8,135 bases of DNA from positions 1-8,135 of the forward strand of contig CBFCZR010000076.1 in NCBI GenBank assembly GCA_965602795.1, in the 5' to 3' direction. Every line of letters begins with the position of its first letter. Position 1 is the stretch's first letter. This document shows positions 3,833 through 8,135 of the stretch, piece after piece. The position numbers were made by a program, and so were the translations under genes. The stretch comes from Bathyarchaeum sp965602795. Its GTDB lineage: Archaea > Thermoproteota > Bathyarchaeia > Bathyarchaeales > Bathyarchaeaceae. The notes beneath the pieces were generated by a model, which saw only the letters and a list, made by a program, of their open reading frames with translations, was not told the origin of the DNA and did not search any database.

Positions 3833-4816
3833 GTGGAACCAACAAATTTCAGGGGATTAGGCTGTATGAATGAAGCGTTGAAGTCTTTTGTGGTTGTATC
3901 AGCGCTTTTGGTTTCTGCTGTCCTCGTTTTGTTCATCAGCTGCAGCTATCCTTTGCCATATGCTAACCCAATTGTCTATTCACTATTCGTTGTTGCCGCC
4001 ATCTACACGATAAAATATCTTTTGGACAGATGGGTGGCATCAAAGATTTTTGCTAAGAAAGCACAGTTTTCTTTCCGCAGGGTTATAGACATCATTTCTG
4101 CCCTCATCGTTTTTCTTGCAATCTTGATGATATGGATCGAAGACCCAACCACACTTATTGTGTCCACAGGAATTTTAGGTGCAGGAATTGCGATAGCCTT
4201 GCAGGACTTGTTCCGTAATCTTGCAGGTGGAATATTGGCTATGGTCACCAACATTTACCGGATTGGAGACCGAATCGAAGTTAACGGCAAATACGGGGAC
4301 GTACTCGGTGTTGGTTTGTTTAACACAACCCTGCTGGAGATTAAAGAGTGGATAAATGGTGACCAAGCCACTGGGCGAATATGTGTTATTCCAAACAGCG
4401 TAGTGCTTAGCGGGACTATACATAACTACACCAAGGAGTTCAACTTCATCTGGGACGAGATTACTGTTCCAATAACCTATGAAAGCGATTGGCACCAAGC
4501 ATACGACAAGATATCAGCAATCATCCAAAGAGAGACTCAAAAGACTGCGGAAGAGGCAGACGAGGCATTAAAACAGCTGGGAAACAGATACTACTTAACC
4601 CGAAGACAGGCAGAACCCTCCATCTTTGTAACCATCACTGACAACTGGATAGAATTCAACATCAGATACGTTACTGACGTGGCGACAAGGCGAGCAGTAG
4701 CCACGCGTCTAAGCCGTCTTATCATAGAAGAAATTCAGAAATCAAAGAACATTCACGTAGCGTCAGCAACGCTCACAGTTTCTGGAGGCTTAGACCTGAA
4801 GGAGAAACGCAAATAA
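3833..4816 (+). CDS. MscS-family small-conductance mechanosensitive channel
   Basis: A 327-residue membrane protein of the MscS family, which opens under membrane tension to release solutes during osmotic downshock. Three N-terminal membrane spans lie at about 18-36, 47-64 and 84-102. The pore-lining TM3 follows at about 108-142 (GILGAGIAIALQDLFRNLAG, small residues alternating as in the family), then the beta domain with GDRIEVNGKYGDV and the VIPNS motif (186-190), and a cytoplasmic alpha/beta domain to about 316. Length is normal and nothing is missing. GTG 3833 fits leaderless initiation; ATG 3866 (residue 12), after a weak GGGGAT, would begin just before TM1 and is a serious alternative. 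It is transcribed alone and converges on the next gene. Confidence 0.93.
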   Translation: MEPTNFRGLGCMNEALKSFVVVSALLVSAVLVLFISCSYPLPYANPIVYSLFVVAAIYTIKYLLDRWVASKIFAKKAQFSFRRVIDIISALIVFLAILMIWIEDPTTLIVSTGILGAGIAIALQDLFRNLAGGILAMVTNIYRIGDRIEVNGKYGDVLGVGLFNTTLLEIKEWINGDQATGRICVIPNSVVLSGTIHNYTKEFNFIWDEITVPITYESDWHQAYDKISAIIQRETQKTAEEADEALKQLGNRYYLTRRQAEPSIFVTITDNWIEFNIRYVTDVATRRAVATRLSRLIIEEIQKSKNIHVASATLTVSGGLDLKEKRK

Positions 4817-4818
4817 AT

Positions 4819-4848
4819 CTGTTAACAGGTGATGGGAGAAGAACCTGT
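4819..4848. terminator. hairpin between convergent genes
   Basis: The 33-base gap holds the palindrome CTGTTAACAG (4819-4828). It also holds an alternative stem, ACAGGT (4825-4830) with ACCTGT (4843-4848), around a 12-base loop. Either could help end both convergent transcripts, though no long T run accompanies them. Confidence 0.35.
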
Positions 4849-4849
4849 C

Positions 4850-5770
4850 TTATGCCTCGGTAATCGTTAAGTTTTGTTCCCAGATGATCGGTGCGAATGT
4901 CATAATTGGGGTGTAATCGGTGTTGCCTTCTTCGTCAACGTTCAGGGTAAACCAGGTCACGTTGACTTCAACAAGGTATTCTCCGGGCGTAAGCTTAGCG
5001 ATTGGCGCCAACACAAGGGGGTTGGTTATGGCCTGTGTAACCATTACTCCTTCGCCTGGATCGGTGATGTTGACTTGAAAGCGGAATATTGGAGGGTAGC
5101 ATTCAAGCCAGCCAAATGATTCAACGTTTATGGTGTAGCCGCCTGTTGATAGGTCTCCGCGGGAGAGGATGATGCTTATGAAGTCCTGGTCTGTGGCTTG
5201 TGTGGTTTCGTGTTCTTGCAGCATCTTCCAGTAGTCGTTGGCGATTGGGTAGTCGTCAGACAGATTTCTTGGGTCTTGGCTGGTTGCTATGATGTGGATG
5301 CCTTCATCGAATAAGCCGACTCCGCCGTAGTTATCGTATACGTAATCTGGGGCGTCTGTGTCTTTTGAATCAGAAGGGGGCGATTCAACAGTTACGTTGT
5401 CGCTTCCCGACACAGGTGGCGCCTCAACAATCACTTGCAGGTTGGTGCCGTTCTGTAGGTTTCCGATGTTGATGCTCCAATTTTTTGTTTCGCCTTTGTG
5501 GATGGTTGGGTCATCTTGGCTTCCGTCTGACCATGAATAGTGTGTATCATTCAAAGTAACCCCTTCCAGAACTTCGGACTCGCCTTCGCTGAGGGTAACA
5601 TTGAATGAAACCTGCCCGTCTGTTGAAGCCTTCAGGCTGTTTATTTCTAGTTGGCTCTCTGGAACGTGAGATAGTGAAGGCGAAAGAACATGAACAGCCA
5701 CTATTATCAAAGCTACAATTACGATTATAGAAAACGCTGCAACCCATAGTGGATGCTTCATCCTACCCAC
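4850..5770 (-). CDS. secreted or membrane-anchored protein with PrcB-like C-terminal domain
   Basis: A 306-residue protein with one N-terminal hydrophobic segment (about residues 8-29) after a basic start, so it is an anchored or exported protein with its bulk outside the cell. Residues 40-117 look like an all-beta domain, 118-145 form a Pro/Ser/Asp-rich linker, and 195-262 contain ILSRGDLSTGGYTINVES, then PGEGVMVTQAITNPL. That TGGY / G..V.QA.T.P pattern is typical of the PrcB C-terminal domain (protease complex subunit family). Nine N-x-S/T sequons (57, 74, 97, 107, 125, 169, 234, 270, 300) fit archaeal surface glycosylation. GTG 5770 is nearly leaderless behind the TATA box at 5799-5804; ATG 5761 (residue 4) is the alternative. 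No protease partner is next to it. Confidence 0.75.
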   Translation of the reverse strand: MGRMKHPLWVAAFSIIVIVALIIVAVHVLSPSLSHVPESQLEINSLKASTDGQVSFNVTLSEGESEVLEGVTLNDTHYSWSDGSQDDPTIHKGETKNWSINIGNLQNGTNLQVIVEAPPVSGSDNVTVESPPSDSKDTDAPDYVYDNYGGVGLFDEGIHIIATSQDPRNLSDDYPIANDYWKMLQEHETTQATDQDFISIILSRGDLSTGGYTINVESFGWLECYPPIFRFQVNITDPGEGVMVTQAITNPLVLAPIAKLTPGEYLVEVNVTWFTLNVDEEGNTDYTPIMTFAPIIWEQNLTITEA

Positions 5771-5780
5771 ACACTACATA

Positions 5781-5843
5781 TTTAGTACAACATGAGGCTA
5801 TAAAGGTCTATACATCAGAACGCAATGTTCGCATTTTAGTACA
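5781..5843. repeat. direct repeat TTTAGTACA flanking the TATA box
   Basis: The nine bases occur at 5781-5789 and 5835-5843, 54 bases apart, one on each side of the TATA box at 5799. Paired sites around a promoter could bind a regulator, or be chance in AT-rich DNA. The divergent intergenic region 5771-5964 also carries the rightward promoter of the flavin reductase gene, probably the AT-rich stretch 5914-5940. Confidence 0.3.
5799..5804 (-). promoter_or_regulatory. TATA box (TTTATA) of the PrcB-domain protein gene
   Basis: Its centre lies about 32 bases before GTG 5770, predicting a transcript start near 5775 and a leader of about 5 bases. This supports leaderless translation from the GTG. 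Confidence 0.5.
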
Positions 5844-5964
5844 GTAGCTAGTCGTTATCCAGAGGAGAAGCAAAAATTTGACCAATAAATCCATCCAGTC
5901 TCATTGTTAGGCAGTTTTTGTTATTAGAAAAATGTTAATAGTTGTTCTGATCAGAAATTGTTTC

Positions 5965-6522
5965 ATGAAAATCAAAAAGAATCCTTACACTGCGCTGTTT
6001 CCGTGTCCGGTTGTTCTGGTGACATGCGTAGATTCCGATGGAAAGCCTAACATAATCACTTTGGCGTGGGCTGGAACCGTATGCTCCGAACCGCCCATGA
6101 TAGGGCTGGGTATCAGACCGTCACGATACTCTCACGGATTGATAGAAAACAGCAGAGAATTTGTCGTGAACATCCCAACAACAAAAATTCTGAAAGAAAC
6201 AGATTACTGCGGAGTAACCTCAGGAAGAGACACTGACAAGTTCTCCGAAACCAAACTGACCCCAGAGCAGGCAGACAAAGTAGAAGCTCCACTAATCCGC
6301 GAATGCCCAGTGAACATAGAATGCATACTCAAAAGCATTGTTCCGTTGGGCGCCCACGACCTGTTCCTCGGAGAAATCATCCAAGTCCACATCGACAAAG
6401 ACATTCTAGACGAGGAAGGAAGCATCGACTTCAAAAAAGCAGCCCCATTTGTCTATAACGTAGGCGAATACTGGAATCTAAACAAGAAAATTGGAACATA
6501 CGGATACTCAAAACGGTCATAA
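5965..6522 (+). CDS. flavin reductase-like FMN-binding split-barrel protein
   Basis: A cytoplasmic flavoprotein of the flavin reductase / flavoredoxin-like family, which binds FMN in a split beta-barrel and uses NAD(P)H or protein donors. The N-terminus has YTALFPCPVVLVTCVDSDGK followed by PNIITLAWAGTVCSEPP and GLGIRPSRYSHGLI, the family's flavin-binding core. Then come EFVVNIPT, a TDYCGVTSGRDTDKF loop, and HDLFLGEIIQVHID near the end. An in-frame ATG at 5932 would add MLIVVLIRNCF, hydrophobic and not typical. I therefore prefer ATG 5965, where homologues usually begin a few residues before the P-x-P-V-V-L motif, although neither start has a Shine-Dalgarno site. The donor and acceptor cannot be told from sequence or neighbours. 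Confidence 0.88.
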   Translation: MKIKKNPYTALFPCPVVLVTCVDSDGKPNIITLAWAGTVCSEPPMIGLGIRPSRYSHGLIENSREFVVNIPTTKILKETDYCGVTSGRDTDKFSETKLTPEQADKVEAPLIRECPVNIECILKSIVPLGAHDLFLGEIIQVHIDKDILDEEGSIDFKKAAPFVYNVGEYWNLNKKIGTYGYSKRS

Positions 6523-6559
6523 GTTTGGTTGACTGCACAAGAATCTGCGCAACTATTAG

Positions 6560-6566
6560 TTTATAA
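6560..6566 (+). promoter_or_regulatory. TATA box (TTTATAA) of the rfcS-rfcL unit
   Basis: A consensus archaeal TATA box 37 bases before the rfcS GTG. The predicted start near 6588-6590 would leave a leader of about 14 bases that just includes GGAGG. Confidence 0.55.
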
Positions 6567-6590
6567 CTGTCTTTTTCTATTAGTCGTCAC

Positions 6591-6595
6591 GGAGG
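6591..6595 (+). promoter_or_regulatory. Shine-Dalgarno GGAGG of rfcS
   Basis: It lies 7 bases before GTG 6603 and selects that codon over the overlapping out-of-frame GTG at 6601. Confidence 0.7.
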
Positions 6596-6602
6596 ATTAT
6601 GT

Positions 6603-7574
6603 GTGAGTTATGAGATGTGGGCTGAGAAGTATCGCCCCAAGTCCCTAAACAAGATTATCAACCAGAAAGAAATCGTGGACCGCCTGCAAAGCTTCGTCAA
6701 AGCACAAAACGTTCCCCACTGCATCTTTGCTGGTCCACCCGGAACCGGAAAAACCACAGCAGCCCTCTGCTTAGCCAGAGACCTGTACGGAAAAAGCTAC
6801 AGGGAGCACCTGATGGAACTGAACGCCAGCGACGAAAGAGGAATAAAAATCGTCCGAGAAAACGTGAAAACCTTTGCCAGAACCAGATCCATCGGAGAAA
6901 TCCCATTCAAGATACTGATTCTCGACGAGGCGGACAACATGACCTCTGACGCCCAGCAGGCACTCCGGAGAACCATGGAACGATTCACCGAAACCTGCCG
7001 ATTCATCATGATAGCCAACTACAGCGGAAAAATCATAGAACCACTACAGTCCAGATGCGCACCCTTCAGATTCAGTTACATGTCAAAGGACGACCAAAAC
7101 CGCTACCTACGCAACATCATCGAAGAAGAAAACATCAACATTCTAGACGAGGGATACGACGCCATCTTCGAAGTAGCCGGAGGCGATCTGCGAAGAGCCA
7201 CCAACACGCTGCAAGCCGCATCCTCTATGGGCAAAGTAATCGACACAGAAACCGTCTACTCAGTTATTGGAAGAGCCAACCCAGAAGACGTCAACAAAAT
7301 GATAAAAACGGCCATGAAAGGCGACTTTCTGGAAGCCAGAAAACAGCTCAGAGAAATGATTATGAAGTATGGGGTGGCTGGAAGCGACATTATCAAGCAA
7401 ATCCACACAGAAATCTTCCGCTCCATGCTACCCGACTCGTGGAAGGTGACACTCAGCGAAGCCATAGGAGAAATAGACTTCCGGCTGGTTCAAGGCGCCG
7501 ACGTGGAGGTTCAGCTGAGCGCCCTCCTCGCCAGATTAACAGAAGTCGGTCAAGAGCTAAAAAGAGGCGGTTAA
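6603..7574 (+). CDS. rfcS: replication factor C small subunit (clamp loader)
   Basis: A 323-residue AAA+ ATPase. In archaea RfcS and RfcL form the clamp loader that opens PCNA and places it on primer-template DNA. Visible motifs are the N-terminal WAEKYRPKSL, Walker A GPPGTGKT (44-51), Walker B ILILDEADNM with DEAD at 108-111, the arginine-finger SRC motif (150-152), and sensor 2 GGDLRRATN (193-201). A helical collar domain fills residues 230-320. Length and motifs are complete and typical for the family. The GTG start is set by GGAGG at 6591. The next gene, rfcL, starts 4 bases after the stop, so the two are co-transcribed and probably coupled in translation. Confidence 0.97.
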   Translation: MSYEMWAEKYRPKSLNKIINQKEIVDRLQSFVKAQNVPHCIFAGPPGTGKTTAALCLARDLYGKSYREHLMELNASDERGIKIVRENVKTFARTRSIGEIPFKILILDEADNMTSDAQQALRRTMERFTETCRFIMIANYSGKIIEPLQSRCAPFRFSYMSKDDQNRYLRNIIEEENINILDEGYDAIFEVAGGDLRRATNTLQAASSMGKVIDTETVYSVIGRANPEDVNKMIKTAMKGDFLEARKQLREMIMKYGVAGSDIIKQIHTEIFRSMLPDSWKVTLSEAIGEIDFRLVQGADVEVQLSALLARLTEVGQELKRGG

Positions 7575-7578
7575 CCGT

Positions 7579-8135
7579 TTGTCCACCTACTGGACCCAGA
7601 AACACAAGCCCCAAGCTCTAAACGAGATAGTTGGCAACAAGAAGGCGAAACAGCAATTTCTCACTTGGCTTAAGTCGTGGGATGAAGGGATTCCCAAGAA
7701 GAGAGCCGTCCTTTTGCATGGTCCACCGGGCATCGGCAAGACAGTAACTGTTGAGGCTTCAGCCAAAGAATTGAAGATGGAGCTGGTTGAAAAGAACGCC
7801 AGTGACTACAGAACAGCAGATGCCATAAAACGTTTTGCAGGTCTAGCTTCGCAGTACGCCACACTGTTTGGTGCGAAACGGCTGATTCTGCTAGATGAGA
7901 TGGATGGCGTCTCTGGAAGAGAAGACAGAGGCGGAGTCAGAGCGCTCATAAAGGTTCTGAAAGACACACGAAGCCCGGTTGTTCTCACCGCCAACGACGC
8001 CTATAACCCCCGCTTCAAAAGCATCCGCAAGTATTGCCTAGTTATCCCCTTCAAGAAGCCTACAGTCAGAGAGGTGGTGTCACATCTGAAACGAATATGC
8101 GCAAAAGAGGGAATCGAGGCTGACGAAGAGGCTTT
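7579..8135 (+). CDS. rfcL: replication factor C large subunit, N-terminal part (3' truncated by window)
   Basis: The frame from TTG 7579 runs open to the window edge, giving 185 residues of a protein usually near 400-500. It begins MSTYWTQKHKPQALNEIVGN, the RFC-box form seen in RfcL. Walker A GPPGIGKT is at 48-55, Walker B LILLDEMDG at 102-110, and sensor 1 VLTANDAYN near 135. Where RfcS has SRC, this protein has FKSIRKYCLV, as expected for a large subunit that lacks the arginine finger. The start is TTG; GAGGCGG at 7564-7570, inside the end of rfcS, is placed to act as its ribosome-binding site. Only 4 bases separate it from rfcS, indicating one operon. Confidence 0.94.
   Translation, partial: MSTYWTQKHKPQALNEIVGNKKAKQQFLTWLKSWDEGIPKKRAVLLHGPPGIGKTVTVEASAKELKMELVEKNASDYRTADAIKRFAGLASQYATLFGAKRLILLDEMDGVSGREDRGGVRALIKVLKDTRSPVVLTANDAYNPRFKSIRKYCLVIPFKKPTVREVVSHLKRICAKEGIEADEEA

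Noticed and set aside
7055..7621. 188-codon + strand ORF inside rfcS
   Set aside because: Arg/His/Ser-rich out-of-frame translation of a well-supported RfcS reading frame; length alone is the only argument for it.

Overview
The window reads as chromosomal DNA of an archaeon. It carries the C-terminal half of a TATA-binding protein, an Alba chromatin protein, a single-TRAM-domain protein and the paired clamp-loader genes rfcS and rfcL. Promoters are TATA-box like, several genes look leaderless, and others use GGAGGTG-type Shine-Dalgarno sites. The mix of TRAM, Alba, a CxxC-x17-CxxC zinc-ribbon miniprotein and GTG/TTG starts resembles Bathyarchaeia-type TACK genomes, but that placement is inference from memory and could not be tested here.

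Layout, left to right. Positions 1-1250 hold the TBP 3' end, a CxxCxxCC metal-binding (YkgJ/UPF0153-type) protein and an all-helical hypothetical protein, all on the + strand. Positions 1250-2800 are sparse. They contain a 49-residue zinc-ribbon gene (1468-1617) behind a promoter overlapped by a perfect inverted repeat, a possible 46-residue ORF, a small minus-strand winged-helix-like ORF, and a puzzling minus-strand locus (2412-2639) where a highly acidic reading frame with an excellent ribosome-binding site lies inside another ORF. Positions 2807-3391 hold TRAM and Alba, probably one transcription unit of nucleic-acid-binding proteins. Positions 3457-3727 hold what looks like a broken minus-strand gene: ATG followed at once by TAG, then coding-like sequence in three successive frames. 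Positions 3833-5770 hold a MscS-family channel converging on a secreted or anchored, sequon-rich protein with a PrcB-like C-terminal domain. Positions 5965-6522 encode a flavin reductase-like protein, and 6603-8135 hold rfcS followed after 4 bases by rfcL, cut by the window edge.

The rfcS-rfcL pair encodes both clamp-loader subunits from one transcript. TBP, TRAM and Alba are housekeeping information-processing proteins. I found no CRISPR array, tRNA, rRNA, intact transposase or defence cassette. The least explained parts are the acidic micro-frame at 2434-2493, the relic gene at 3457-3727, the palindromic operator at 1366-1385 and the leader ahead of the TRAM gene.
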